From positions 1 through 62,555 of the forward strand of contig JAJQGT010000028.1 of the NCBI GenBank assembly GCA_021201135.1: a stretch of DNA of 62,555 bases. The letters run 5' to 3'. This stretch comes from Oscillospiraceae bacterium (GTDB lineage: Bacteria > Bacillota > Clostridia > Oscillospirales > Ruminococcaceae). Position numbers and translations under genes: made by a program. The notes beneath the pieces were generated by a model that was not told where the DNA came from, made no database searches, and saw only the letters and a list, made by a program, of their open reading frames with translations. This document shows, piece after piece, positions 15,617-24,601 of the stretch; within the stretch, counting starts at the first letter, position 1, and each line of letters opens with the position of its first letter.

Positions 15617-16044
15617 TGACCGAAGAAAAGTATGACAAGGTTTCCTATGCCCAGGCTGACGCTGAGCTGTTTGCTCTGATGGAAAAATGGGAAAAGGAGA
15701 ACGCAGAGGCCAGAGCCAAACGGCAGGCAGAGTATGAAGCGGAGGAGCTGGAAAAGGCGAAGGTGGCGGAAAGCATCAGGGAGATGGAGCTTCGCAAGGC
15801 CATCCGGGACAAGCGGTGGAAGTGCTTCTGGGGCATCCTGGCCAATCTGCTCTACATCGGTGCCCTTTTCGTCCTGATCTGGGCCGTGGGCTTTGCCGTC
15901 GATGCCGGTCTGATTGCAGAGGTCGTTTGCACCGGTGTTCGGCTCGTGATGTTTGCTGTCGTTGTGGTCTGCGCCGTCAAACTGGCCGGACACATCTGGG
16001 GCTACACCGCCGCCAACGAGCAGGAACACGCAGCATCAAAGTAA
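15613..16044 (+). CDS. Coiled-coil membrane protein, unknown function
   Basis: 143 residues. A charged coiled coil (about 15-60) is followed by two transmembrane segments (about 72-95 FWGILANLLYIGALFVLIWAV and about 105-128 VRLVMFAVVVVCAVKLAG). ATG overlaps the previous stop. No family recognised. Confidence 0.55.
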   Translation: MMTEEKYDKVSYAQADAELFALMEKWEKENAEARAKRQAEYEAEELEKAKVAESIREMELRKAIRDKRWKCFWGILANLLYIGALFVLIWAVGFAVDAGLIAEVVCTGVRLVMFAVVVVCAVKLAGHIWGYTAANEQEHAASK

Positions 16045-16052
16045 TCGTCAAC

Positions 16053-16083
16053 GCTCCACCTCCGCCCCTTGCGGGGGTGGAGC
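16053..16083 (+). other. Intergenic hairpin
   Basis: GCTCCACC pairs with GGTGGAGC around an inner CCCC/GGGG stem. There is no T-run, so it is more likely an mRNA structure between two early genes than a terminator. Confidence 0.4.
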
Positions 16084-16103
16084 AGCAAAAGGAGGCACAG
16101 GAT

Positions 16104-16301
16104 ATGAAAGAAGCAAGTGACAAAGAGATGATTCAGAGCGTTTTGGCCTTGATAGGCGCTCCTTGTTGCTGGATCTGTGTTTTTTCGTGTGGCAACTGTG
16201 GAGACTGCGCAATTACCGGGTATCCGCCGAAGCCGGAGAAATGCAGAGATGAGAGCTGGATAAGGGCAGCGCTCCACCTTGAAACGGAGGCATCACAATG
16301 A
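16104..16301 (+). CDS. Small Cys-rich protein
   Basis: 65 residues with a hydrophobic, Cys-rich middle (APCCWICVFSCGNCGDC) that could bind metal. AAAGGAGG is upstream of the ATG. Unknown function. Confidence 0.5.
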   Translation: MKEASDKEMIQSVLALIGAPCCWICVFSCGNCGDCAITGYPPKPEKCRDESWIRAALHLETEASQ

Positions 16302-16341
16302 CGGGCCGGTTGGCCCTACCCGGAGGGAGGTTTGATTTACC

Positions 16342-16572
16342 GTGGAAGATCTTCAACGTGTTTGCACCGTCCTCTGTGCGGCACTGCAAGAGACGGACGC
16401 TTATCATTACGGTCTCTTGTACCTGGACGTTCGGATGAACGGAGCCGGTCAGGAAATCGTGACCGCATTCATGGGCAATGGTACACACAAGGAAATCAAC
16501 GTCACCGGTGACAGCGGGATTGCGCTGATGCGGGACGTGGTAGAGGCATTGTGGAGGGACACAAGATGGTAG
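16342..16572 (+). CDS. Small phage protein, unknown function
   Basis: 76 residues, GTG start with GGAGG 11 nt upstream. Mixed alpha/beta (YHYGLLYLDVRMNGAGQEIVTAFM). The stop overlaps the next gene's start region. Confidence 0.5.
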   Translation: MEDLQRVCTVLCAALQETDAYHYGLLYLDVRMNGAGQEIVTAFMGNGTHKEINVTGDSGIALMRDVVEALWRDTRW

Positions 16573-16718
16573 TTGGAATTATCCTTGCCGTCATCGCCGT
16601 GTGGCTGATGTGGTACAGCAATAACAAGCTGCTGAACCATATCTGTATCGTCCTTGCCACAATGGAGGCTATGATGGCAACACAGCTCAAGAAGCAGGAG
16701 AAGGAGGGGAAACAATGA
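16566..16718 (+). CDS. Small single-span membrane peptide
   Basis: 50 residues with an N-terminal hydrophobic segment (VVGIILAVIAVWLMWY) and a charged tail ending QLKKQEKEGKQ. It is linked by overlaps on both sides (7 bp upstream, ATGA downstream), which supports it as a real coupled gene. Confidence 0.55.
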   Translation: MVVGIILAVIAVWLMWYSNNKLLNHICIVLATMEAMMATQLKKQEKEGKQ

Positions 16719-17047
16719 CGGACTACAACACACTGATTGCCCTGCTGCAAAAAATGGCAGCAGACCAGCTCGGAAAATATCAATGCTATGGCTGCGGCCA
16801 TGAGCACAACTGCGGGACGGAGGGCTGCGCCATCCTGCGGGATGCTATTGCCACTATAGAGCAGCTCTATAAAGACGTGGCCGGGAGCTGCGAGGTATGT
16901 GTCTACGGGGACGTGCCGTACAACCAGGAGCCTTGTAAATCATGCACAGATGAGCGAATCGGGATGAATTGCAACTGGCAATGGCAGGGCGTGCGGAAGG
17001 GGGCTGAAACAGATGGAGCCATCCCCGGCAATGCCAAAAGGGTATAG
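16715..17047 (+). CDS. Cys-rich zinc-finger-like protein
   Basis: 110 residues, with CYGCGHEHNCGTEGC and later CEVCVYGD...CKSC. Several Cys/His pairs suggest two small metal sites. Preceded by AAGGAGGGG. Unknown role. Confidence 0.5.
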   Translation: MTDYNTLIALLQKMAADQLGKYQCYGCGHEHNCGTEGCAILRDAIATIEQLYKDVAGSCEVCVYGDVPYNQEPCKSCTDERIGMNCNWQWQGVRKGAETDGAIPGNAKRV

Positions 17048-17258
17048 ATCGGCTTGCACCCTGGCAGACCTGACGGAAAAGAAGAACGTCGAGTGCTGTG
17101 AAAACTGCGATCATTTTAGCTACAGCCCGTATTCTTCCCCTGCTGGATGGTGCCGAAAAGCCCCCTCTCAGCGAGTAAACTGTATGGTCAACGATGTCTG
17201 TGACGAATTTGAGCCATATGTAGACCCCAGGGAAAAGCGGAAAAGGAAACGGAGGTGA
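17013..17258 (+). CDS. Cys-rich small protein
   Basis: 81 residues, with CCENCDHFSYSPYSSPAGWC and NDVCDEFEP, then a basic tail. The shape (CxxC...WC...C.EFE) recurs in Clostridia phage ORFs of unknown function. The start lies inside the previous gene; ATG 17031 is an alternative. Confidence 0.5.
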   Translation: MEPSPAMPKGYRSACTLADLTEKKNVECCENCDHFSYSPYSSPAGWCRKAPSQRVNCMVNDVCDEFEPYVDPREKRKRKRR

Positions 17259-17264
17259 TGCGGC

Positions 17265-18079
<815 letters not shown>

Positions 18080-18088
18080 GAGGTAAAG

Positions 18089-18337
18089 ATGAAAAAGGGC
18101 GTTGAGGTCTGGCCGGACTACGACAAGGAGGGCCGATGGGTTCTCCACCTGCGGAAAGAACGAGGCAAGTTCACCGTACAGGAGGTTCAGGAAATCTTGA
18201 CCGAGTATGACGAGGGCTTTTATCTGCTGGTTCTGGATTGCATCGATCACGGCGAACCGCAATTCGGCGAGGATGCCCAGGGTGAACATCTGATTGCCTA
18301 CACGATGGAAAGCATTAGAAAGGGGGAACAGGTATGA
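18089..18337 (+). CDS. Small acidic phage protein, unknown function
   Basis: 82 residues, AGGAGG before the ATG. FTVQEVQEILTEYDEGFYLLVLD is predicted alpha/beta. Overlaps the next gene by 4 bp. Confidence 0.5.
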   Translation: MKKGVEVWPDYDKEGRWVLHLRKERGKFTVQEVQEILTEYDEGFYLLVLDCIDHGEPQFGEDAQGEHLIAYTMESIRKGEQV

Positions 18338-18819
18338 CCAAAGAAGAACTGTACGGCGGCAAAAAGGAGAAGCCCCGCATTTGCGAAGTGCTGGGGGTGG
18401 AAGTCGGAGAAGTATGGGCTATCCGTGATTGGCTTGACCATGAGCTATTCCGATTCAAAGATTCAGAAACTCTTCAACGCAAGTATGAAGATGGCGACTG
18501 GAAAGATACCTCATTCATGGGAGCTACGTTGGTTCGCCTTATCAACAACCCAGAAGATATTATTCACATCTCCCGCTGGACAGCAGGGGACATAGAGGAC
18601 GCAAAGGCAGTAAAGAGGCTGTTCCCCAATGCAGAAACAGTGCGTAGAATTGGTGGCGAAAGTGTACGAATTCGTAACATCGTTCACCAAGAAATCAACG
18701 GTAACAGTTTGAGGATCGAAGCCTATATCAACGCAAGCCCAGAGACGTTCCAATCGTTGGAGCCGGGCAAAACTGTCTCCCTGGATGAAATTTTGGAGGC
18801 TGAGAACAATGACCGCTGA
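18334..18819 (+). CDS. Phage protein, unknown function
   Basis: 161 residues from ATG after AGGGGG. No domain recognised; the first part (EVLGVEVGEVWAIRDW) resembles short phage proteins that read out page-like numeric settings. The base composition is slightly more AT-rich than the neighbours. Overlaps the next ATG. Confidence 0.45.
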   Translation: MTKEELYGGKKEKPRICEVLGVEVGEVWAIRDWLDHELFRFKDSETLQRKYEDGDWKDTSFMGATLVRLINNPEDIIHISRWTAGDIEDAKAVKRLFPNAETVRRIGGESVRIRNIVHQEINGNSLRIEAYINASPETFQSLEPGKTVSLDEILEAENNDR

Positions 18820-19258
18820 TGAAGTAACTACTATTATTGACCAGCTTTGCGACAAGCTGGGGCTGGCCGTAGATTCTATGGTGGAGCTGGTGCCGGAGCT
18901 GGCACAAATGAAGGTTGCACAATATACCTATGCGATGTGCGCATTGGGGCTTACAGTGATTGTTATGATTGCAATTATTGTAATAGCGTGGCAGTACGGT
19001 AAGAGATGGGCAAAGCGAGCGAACGAGAAGGCCATAGCAAGCTGGGAGGAAGATAAGAAACGCTGGCCTGAATTGACGAGGGACAAGTGCAAACAGTACA
19101 GCGTGACAGATAATGATGCCGTAGGGGTGACAATTGTTGTGTCGGTTGTATGCCTTATCTTTGCCGTTGCCGCCATCGCCGCAGAGGGATGGAACCTTGT
19201 CAAATGGCTATCGTCCCCCACGGCGGCAGCGATTGAGTATATTCTATCTTTACTGTGA
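18809..19258 (+). CDS. Two-span membrane protein, unknown function
   Basis: 149 residues. A helical N-terminus is followed by TM1 (about 41-63, YAMCALGLTVIVMIAIIVIA), a charged middle and TM2 (about 109-130, VGVTIVVSVVCLIFAVAAIA). Likely an inner-membrane phage accessory protein. Confidence 0.5.
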   Translation: MTADEVTTIIDQLCDKLGLAVDSMVELVPELAQMKVAQYTYAMCALGLTVIVMIAIIVIAWQYGKRWAKRANEKAIASWEEDKKRWPELTRDKCKQYSVTDNDAVGVTIVVSVVCLIFAVAAIAAEGWNLVKWLSSPTAAAIEYILSLL

Positions 19259-19268
19259 GGTGAGAACG

Positions 19269-19499
19269 ATGATTAGTTTAAGTGACTTCCGTGTGGTCTA
19301 CGAGGGGAAAGTGCTTAACGCTGTTGGCATTGACGGCTATGATATGGCCCCCGAATCCTATGATGAAAATGGCGATGCAGTAAACGGTATGTATCGCCTG
19401 GAAAAGATAAACATCCTTGTTTTGGACACAGACGGGACGATAAAGGCAGTGTATGACAAGGGAAACAAGTTCCAATTCTTACCGAAAGTGAGGGGATGA
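19269..19499 (+). CDS. Small phage protein, YopX-like appearance
   Basis: 76 residues. SLSDFRVVYEGKVLNAVGIDGYDM and ILVLDTDGTIKAVYDKGNKFQFLP suggest a beta-rich protein with some YopX-like character; unproven. GAGGTGAG precedes the ATG. Confidence 0.45.
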   Translation: MISLSDFRVVYEGKVLNAVGIDGYDMAPESYDENGDAVNGMYRLEKINILVLDTDGTIKAVYDKGNKFQFLPKVRG

Positions 19500-19894
19500 T
19501 GAGCAAGTACATTGATGCGGATATGGCCAAATCGTGCGTTGAAAACGTGCTTAGAAAAGAAAAACCGGGTTCCATCACGAGAATGTTGCTAGAAAACACT
19601 GTAGAATTTATAGATTTGATTCCCGCCGCCGATGTTGTCCCGGTGCGGCATGGGAAGTGGCTGAATGCACATCACACCTCAATCGTGCAATGCTCCCTGT
19701 GCGGCGGTACAGTGGCCACACTCTGGAAAGGGTACTTTTGCCAGAACTGTGGGGCCAAGATGGATGTAGAGAATGATGGAACAAGTAAAAATGCAGACCC
19801 CCTCATCGCAAAAGGATATGCGTACACGGAGCGTTTTCCTTTCGATGGGCAACCTCCGAAAGTGATGGACGTATTGAGGAGGAGGAAAGAATGA
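19499..19894 (+). CDS. Zinc-ribbon phage protein
   Basis: 131 residues. The opening YIDADMAKS... and IPAADVVPVRHGKW is the common Clostridia phage pattern, followed by a zinc ribbon (CSLCGGTVATLWKGYFCQNCG). Two ATGs in tandem; the second has the better spacing from GAGGGG. Function unknown. Confidence 0.6.
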   Translation: MSKYIDADMAKSCVENVLRKEKPGSITRMLLENTVEFIDLIPAADVVPVRHGKWLNAHHTSIVQCSLCGGTVATLWKGYFCQNCGAKMDVENDGTSKNADPLIAKGYAYTERFPFDGQPPKVMDVLRRRKE

Positions 19895-20544
19895 AGCCGA
19901 TTTTGTTCAATACTGAGATGACCCGACTGATACTGGACGGCAAAAAGACTGTAACCCGAAGGGTGATTAAAAATATCCCAGAGGACGTCTACAGAATTGA
20001 AACTGATGGACTTATCTGGTACGCACATTGGGGTGGCGGTGGCGATGGGTATTTGTTTGAGTACTGCAAAGGCATTAAGCCGCCCTGTTACCCAGATGAC
20101 ATTCTGTATGTGCGGGAAGCCTGGGCGCACTTGAGCGATTGGATAGACACAGATCCAGAGCTCGGCATACTGGACAGGTACATCTATAAAGCTGACTGGT
20201 TTGGCGTGGAACACCCCAGATGGCGTCCCTCTATCCATATGCCGAAGGAGGCCGCACGGATTTTCCTGCGGGTGACGGAGGTAAGCGTGGAGCGGCTGCG
20301 GGATATTTCCCGGGCGGACGTTTTCCGGGAGGGTTCCGGGTGCGGGATGCGCCTAGGGCCGGAGGATTCAGCGACGTGTGGAAATGGCGGCCTGTGCGAT
20401 TGCGAGGACTACCAGACGGAGTTTTCCGAGCTGTGGGACAGCACCATAAAGCCCAAAGACCGAGACATCTATGGATGGGATGCTAACCCATGGGTGTGGG
20501 TCATTGCGTTTGAGCGGTGCGAGAAGCCGGAGGTGGAAGCATGA
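19891..20544 (+). CDS. ASCH/PUA-like domain phage protein
   Basis: 217 residues. ILFNTEMTRLILDGKKTVTRRVI, DILYVREAW, RPSIHMPKEAARIFLRVTEVSVERL and WVWVIAFERC are the hallmark blocks of phage ASCH-domain proteins. The fold is related to PUA and binds RNA or modified nucleotides in characterised relatives; the phage role is not established. Overlaps both neighbours. Confidence 0.75.
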   Translation: MKPILFNTEMTRLILDGKKTVTRRVIKNIPEDVYRIETDGLIWYAHWGGGGDGYLFEYCKGIKPPCYPDDILYVREAWAHLSDWIDTDPELGILDRYIYKADWFGVEHPRWRPSIHMPKEAARIFLRVTEVSVERLRDISRADVFREGSGCGMRLGPEDSATCGNGGLCDCEDYQTEFSELWDSTIKPKDRDIYGWDANPWVWVIAFERCEKPEVEA

Positions 20545-21482
20545 ACCCAGAGCAACCCCAGGCCCCCGGCTTTAAGGCAAAAGAGTTCGCAGAGACTTAT
20601 GGGCCAGAAGTGGTACAAGGATACCTGGATGGACTGAACGCAGGAAACAGCGTGGCCGAAAAGGTGGTAGAAAGTATCTATAAAGAGATGGGAATCAAGT
20701 CCCCGTCTGAGGTCGTGCCGAAACTACATAGTGAGGAACCAACTGTTTCCAATTTGGAAACGGATGAAAAGGAGGTATGGATACCAGTGGAGCAAAAAAT
20801 GGAAGTGGATTTGAGCGGTATTCCTTTGGAACAACTGATGGCAGTAGGTGCGCAGACGGTGGCATGCAGCAACTACAGTTGCAAACAGTGCCCGTTGTCC
20901 AGATGCAGAGATGAGCGGGGCTGTATATCTTACGCAATAGTGCATCCGGAGGACACACTCCGCCTACTTGGGGTAGATATTGATTCATACCCCACCCAGG
21001 CAGAGCAGGACGTGTTGAAAGCCGAAAATGCAGAGCTGCTGGAAAAACAGCAGCAGTTGATGCGTGACATTGCCGCTATGGAAAAAGAACGTGATACAAC
21101 ACTGTATTTTGAAACAAAGAAGCCTGATGCTCCCCAAGTGAAGAATACCATGATGACCCGTGCTGAATGCCTGGACAGAGCGAAAGCCTGTGTCTGCGGA
21201 AAGCGGAAGCAGGACTACGGCAGCCCCGAAAACAATTTTGCGGCAATTGCTACCTATTGGGAGGACTATCTGACGATGTCCCATTGTGTCACCCTGGAGC
21301 CGGAGACGGATAGCAGGCGGGTTGCACTGTACCCGGCAGACGTGGCAAACATGATGTGCCTTTTCAAGCTGGCCCGCCTAACCTCTGGCACCGCTACGGC
21401 GGACAGCTATGTAGACCTGGCCGGTTATGCGGCCTGTGGGTGCGAGATCGCCACAAAGGGGGATGCAGCGTGTTCATCATGA
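20541..21482 (+). CDS. DUF6378-domain phage protein with Cys-rich and coiled-coil parts
   Basis: 313 residues. The middle holds CSNYSCKQCPLSRCRDERGC and a short coiled coil (about 158-185). The C-terminal domain (about 205-313: AECLDRAKACVCGKRKQDYGSPENNFA, DVANMMCLFKLARLTS and SYVDLAGYAACG) is the DUF6378 pattern, helical and similar in layout to MazG/dNTPase-like phage proteins. Probable nucleotide-related role, unproven. Confidence 0.6.
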   Translation: MNPEQPQAPGFKAKEFAETYGPEVVQGYLDGLNAGNSVAEKVVESIYKEMGIKSPSEVVPKLHSEEPTVSNLETDEKEVWIPVEQKMEVDLSGIPLEQLMAVGAQTVACSNYSCKQCPLSRCRDERGCISYAIVHPEDTLRLLGVDIDSYPTQAEQDVLKAENAELLEKQQQLMRDIAAMEKERDTTLYFETKKPDAPQVKNTMMTRAECLDRAKACVCGKRKQDYGSPENNFAAIATYWEDYLTMSHCVTLEPETDSRRVALYPADVANMMCLFKLARLTSGTATADSYVDLAGYAACGCEIATKGDAACSS

Positions 21483-21760
21483 ATGAGCGGGACACTGAGA
21501 TCGTCAACAGCGATTATGTCGAACGGTTCACCATCACCGACAAGGGGGACGCTGTTCTGGTCAGTGCCAGTTTTGGCTACAATCGCCCAGCGGCGACAAT
21601 GGGTCGGTACAAGGGCATGAAGGAGGCCAGGGATGCACTGGCCGGTCTGATGTCTGCTCTGGTCGCCAAACAGCCCGATTTCCATATGCCGATGAGCAGA
21701 TACTACGATGAGGAGCAGACCGTCAAAGACGCACGGACGAAGCGCAGAGGGGGTAGCTGA
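21470..21760 (+). CDS. Small phage protein, unknown function
   Basis: 96 residues from GTG (AAGGGGG 7 nt upstream); ATG 21479 is an alternative. VLVSASFGYNRPAATMGRYKGMKEARDALAGLM looks alpha/beta. No family recognised. Confidence 0.45.
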   Translation: MFIMNERDTEIVNSDYVERFTITDKGDAVLVSASFGYNRPAATMGRYKGMKEARDALAGLMSALVAKQPDFHMPMSRYYDEEQTVKDARTKRRGGS

Positions 21761-21761
21761 C

Positions 21762-22016
21762 ATGACACTGGAAAAGTGGGACTACAAAGACCACAGATAC
21801 CACCCACATAAGATACCGGACAATTGGAAGGTCGCAATCATAGCCAATGACATGAATGAGATCATCAACTGTGCCAACTGTGGGACGGTAATGACATATG
21901 GTGCATCTTATGTGTCTCATGAGATACATACCGCTTACGGGATGGGGTTCTGTGTCTGCGCCAAGTGCTATAGCGAAGAAGTAGCGCGGAAACTGGAAAG
22001 CGAGTGTGCCGAATGA
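21762..22016 (+). CDS. Small zinc-binding phage protein
   Basis: 84 residues, with CANCGTVMTYG and FCVCAKC, a two-pair Cys ribbon. Linked by a 4-bp overlap to the next gene. Confidence 0.5.
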   Translation: MTLEKWDYKDHRYHPHKIPDNWKVAIIANDMNEIINCANCGTVMTYGASYVSHEIHTAYGMGFCVCAKCYSEEVARKLESECAE

Positions 22017-22396
22017 AAGAGACAATGCTTGACCGGCACATGAACGAGCTGCGGAAAGAATCCTATGTCTACAACCAAAAACTGGGGCAATGCATGATGC
22101 AGCTTTGCTTCGATGCGTCCTTAATTGTCCTGCATGACACCTTTGGTTTTGGCCGGGAGCGATGCCTCCGATTCCAGGATGAGTTGATGAAGCAAATTGA
22201 AGAGATTTCCGAAGCCGTCCTGAGCGATACCGACCCGGATGCGGTATACATCAAGGAAAAGGTAGACCGGAAACTGGCGGCGATCATGGGAGATGAGGTC
22301 GTTCCCTGGGAGGAACGATATGCGGTGTCTCTCGGCCCCGCTCGGAACCGAGAACAGCGCAGAGCGGAGAAAAAGCGGAAGAAGGGCCGGAGATGA
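22013..22396 (+). CDS. Conserved helical phage protein
   Basis: 127 residues. FDASLIVLHDTFGFGRERCLRFQDELMKQIEEI is a recurrent pattern of phage proteins placed just before the late regulator. The C-terminus is strongly basic (REQRRAEKKRKKGRR). Unknown role. Confidence 0.55.
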   Translation: MKETMLDRHMNELRKESYVYNQKLGQCMMQLCFDASLIVLHDTFGFGRERCLRFQDELMKQIEEISEAVLSDTDPDAVYIKEKVDRKLAAIMGDEVVPWEERYAVSLGPARNREQRRAEKKRKKGRR

Positions 22397-22563
22397 ACCA
22401 GGAAACGGTCATTATCACCCTCCAGATCGACACCAACATCCCCCTCTCGGAAATCAAGGAAGGAATGGCAATGTACCTGGAACGTTATGGAATCGTCCGA
22501 AACATTGACATTCAAAAAAGAAAAAAGCCGACTATGGAACAAACCCGCCTTGGAGGTGTATAA
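22393..22563 (+). CDS. Small phage protein
   Basis: 56 residues (TVIITLQIDTNIPLSEIKEGMAMYLERYG), beta-alpha. ATG overlaps the previous stop by 4 bp. Confidence 0.45.
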   Translation: MNQETVIITLQIDTNIPLSEIKEGMAMYLERYGIVRNIDIQKRKKPTMEQTRLGGV

Positions 22564-22564
22564 T

Positions 22565-22822
22565 ATGAAGCGTGGGATATGCAGAGGGTGCGGCGCACCT
22601 ATCTACTGGGTCAAGACCAAGGCCGGAAAGTCAATGCCTGTCAATACAACCCCCGTCCCCTTTTGGGCGGAAGCTGGGGCCAGGGGCAAGGTCGTGACCG
22701 CAGATGGCGCCGTAGTCAGCTGCAACCTTACCGGCTCCCGTGAGACGATCTCTGGGTTCGGATACACGTCACACTTTTCGACCTGTCCGAAAGCCGGTAC
22801 ATTTCGGAAAAACAAACACTGA
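22565..22822 (+). CDS. Small zinc-ribbon phage protein
   Basis: 85 residues. GICRGCGAPIYWVKTKAGKSMPVNTTPVPF and the late FSTCPKAGTFRK give a zinc-ribbon family common in phages (CxxCxxxIxW.KT..GK..PVn). GGAGGTG precedes the ATG. Function unknown. Confidence 0.6.
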   Translation: MKRGICRGCGAPIYWVKTKAGKSMPVNTTPVPFWAEAGARGKVVTADGAVVSCNLTGSRETISGFGYTSHFSTCPKAGTFRKNKH

Positions 22823-23247
22823 TGACAAGGGAGGCGGATGCAGCCGGGATGACAATACAGGATTTGTCCAGGTATAGCGACCTGAGAGCCAAGCTTCAGC
22901 AAGACCAGGAGATTTTAGATTCCCTCCGGGCCAAAGCTGCCCCCGCCTCCCCTGCTTTAACCGGAATGCCCCATGCAACCGGGACATCTGATAAGGTGGG
23001 CTATCTGGCGACAGAGATTGCTTACCTGGAGGGCCAGACGGAAAAGCTGAAAAGTGAGATGGCCCAGGAACGGCGATGCCTGGAGGCGTACATCAAGACG
23101 ATAAAGGATGACCGGGTCTATGTGATATGCAGTCTCCGCTTCCTACGCTGCCTGTCCTGGGATGAAGTAGCCGACACCCTGGGGATGTATTACACTGGAA
23201 TCGGGGCCAGGAAAATCGTCTCAGCCTATTTGAGAGACCACCCATAA
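22822..23247 (+). CDS. ArpU/RinA-type late transcription regulator (sigma-like)
   Basis: 141 residues. The coiled-coil middle is followed by a C-terminal sigma-70 region 4-like helix-turn-helix (DRVYVICSLRFLRCLSWDEVADTLGMYYTG). Proteins of this type sit at the end of early operons, just before the packaging genes, and activate late transcription. A strong terminator follows within 10 bp of the stop. Confidence 0.75.
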   Translation: MTREADAAGMTIQDLSRYSDLRAKLQQDQEILDSLRAKAAPASPALTGMPHATGTSDKVGYLATEIAYLEGQTEKLKSEMAQERRCLEAYIKTIKDDRVYVICSLRFLRCLSWDEVADTLGMYYTGIGARKIVSAYLRDHP

Positions 23248-23252
23248 CACAG

Positions 23253-23293
23253 AAAAGCCACGGCAGACACCAACAGTCCGCCGTGGCTTTTTT
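23253..23293 (+). terminator. Early-operon terminator
   Basis: Perfect 12-bp stem AAAAGCCACGGC / GCCGTGGCTTTT with a T-run. It closes the early operon right after the late regulator. The symmetric A/T ends allow bidirectional use. Confidence 0.85.
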
Positions 23294-23295
23294 CC

Positions 23296-23400
23296 TTGTC
23301 TTTTCCCATCAATTCCCTTCGCTGCCGCTAAGGACTTTCACTTCCCATTGCTTCCCATTGCTTCCCATTGCTTCCCATCAATGCCTATCGATTCCCTTGC
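23296..23400 (+). repeat. 10-bp tandem repeats (CTTCCCATTG)
   Basis: Four units at 23341-23380 (three exact CTTCCCATTG, the fourth CTTCCCATCA), flanked by degenerate copies of CCCATCAAT and ATTCCCTT. Unit length is twice five. It occupies most of the gap between early and late blocks. No CRISPR-like spacer structure. Confidence 0.8.
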
Positions 23401-23451
23401 GGACAGGCAAAAAGCGTGTTATGGTAAGCTTGCAAAATTCCAATCAAGCCA

Positions 23452-23556
23452 GGCGGCACTCCGAAAGGGGTGCCGTCATTCTTTTGGGAAAGGAGGGTCT
23501 AAGCGTCGTGTTGCTCCTTTGCACGACTGCTGCATCCTGGGCCGGTGTCGGGTCGC
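23452..23556 (+). promoter_or_regulatory. Hairpin and duplicated gene fragment in the leader of the membrane-protein gene
   Basis: A hairpin CGGCACTCC-GAAA-GGGGTGCCG (about 23453-23474) is followed by a ribosome-site-like AAAGGAGG and a 28-bp segment (23529-23556) identical to 23666-23693 inside the next gene, in the same phase (AASWAGVGS). The stretch between 23248 and 23602 holds no other convincing gene. This may be a remnant of a duplicated gene start or a leader ORF. Confidence 0.5.
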
Positions 23557-23602
23557 CAACTGACAGCGGGGCGGGAAAAACTGCAAAGGAGGAAAACAGC
23601 AT

Positions 23603-24601
23603 ATGTTTTCAAGCATTAAGGCAAAATTCAAGGAAAACCCGCAATCCTACTATGCGTTCAGTATCGCTGCATCCTGGGCCGGTGTCGGGTCGCTGATGAA
23701 CAGCGTCACCCTCACACAGCAGTACGGCCTTGTGCCGTCTATGATCTGGGGCTTTTGTAACTCGCTGGCCTGTGTCCTGTTTGGCTTGGTAGCCTGTCAT
23801 CTGCCTACGCTTCGTAGCCTGATGCGGACGAAGGTTATGCAGTACATTATTGGTATCATGTCTGTGTTCCAGCTCTGGATTAACATGAACGGCATCCGGG
23901 AGATCTTCGAGGACACCGTGATCGGCACCACAGGCGGCACGGTCATTGTCTATGCCGTCTGCATCATCTTCATTGTCCTGCTGCTTCGGTTCGGGATGAT
24001 TCGCAATGTACTGACCGATACGGGTTCATGGCTCACTGTTTATGGGCTGGTATTCCTGCTTACAATTGTCTCTATGCTCTACACGGGCGGGGTGAATAAA
24101 GCTTCCCTGGGCCTGGAGTGGGATAACCTCTCCGTTGGCATCCAAAAGGGACTGCTGTTGCTCCCTGGGCCCTTCACTTATCCCTATTTCTACAAGCTAC
24201 TGGACTACAACGACCAGAATGAAGACAGCACACACAAGACGGACATCAGGAAATCTTTTGCCCTGGGCGGCATGATGTTCGGCTTTTATATGCTGTTTAC
24301 CTACGTTCTGGCAATGGTGGAGTTCTCCCCGGCGCTGAATCTGCTCAAGGCGATTCTGGTTTCCATTGTCGGTATCTCTACCATTTCAACCTTTATCTAC
24401 TCCGAATACATTGTTTTTGGCAAAAAGCTGGGGCTTGCGATTGATGCAGCCGCAGTTATTTTTTGGCCTCTCCTTATCACCCTAGGTGTCATGGGTGTCT
24501 GGACGCTTATGGCAGAGATCCGCATCTACCTCATCATTGCTCTACTCATCATCGCCCTTGTAAAGCGTGCAGTATCCGCCCGGAAGGGGGTGCGGTCATG
24601 A
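23603..24601 (+). CDS. Multi-pass membrane protein, transporter-like
   Basis: 332 residues with about nine or ten hydrophobic helices spread over the whole length. The first (FSIAASWAGVGSLMNSVTL) resembles the broken first helix of LeuT/APC-fold transporters, but the protein is shorter than those families (usually over 400) and I cannot name a substrate. AAGGAGG precedes the ATG. The stop overlaps the ParB-like gene by 4 bp, so it is part of the same operon as the IbrA/B-like genes. Unusual cargo just before the terminase. Confidence 0.6.
   Translation: MFSSIKAKFKENPQSYYAFSIAASWAGVGSLMNSVTLTQQYGLVPSMIWGFCNSLACVLFGLVACHLPTLRSLMRTKVMQYIIGIMSVFQLWINMNGIREIFEDTVIGTTGGTVIVYAVCIIFIVLLLRFGMIRNVLTDTGSWLTVYGLVFLLTIVSMLYTGGVNKASLGLEWDNLSVGIQKGLLLLPGPFTYPYFYKLLDYNDQNEDSTHKTDIRKSFALGGMMFGFYMLFTYVLAMVEFSPALNLLKAILVSIVGISTISTFIYSEYIVFGKKLGLAIDAAAVIFWPLLITLGVMGVWTLMAEIRIYLIIALLIIALVKRAVSARKGVRS

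Noticed and set aside
23341-23380. Possible CRISPR array
   Set aside because: Units are 10 bp in direct tandem with no spacers and no cas genes nearby.
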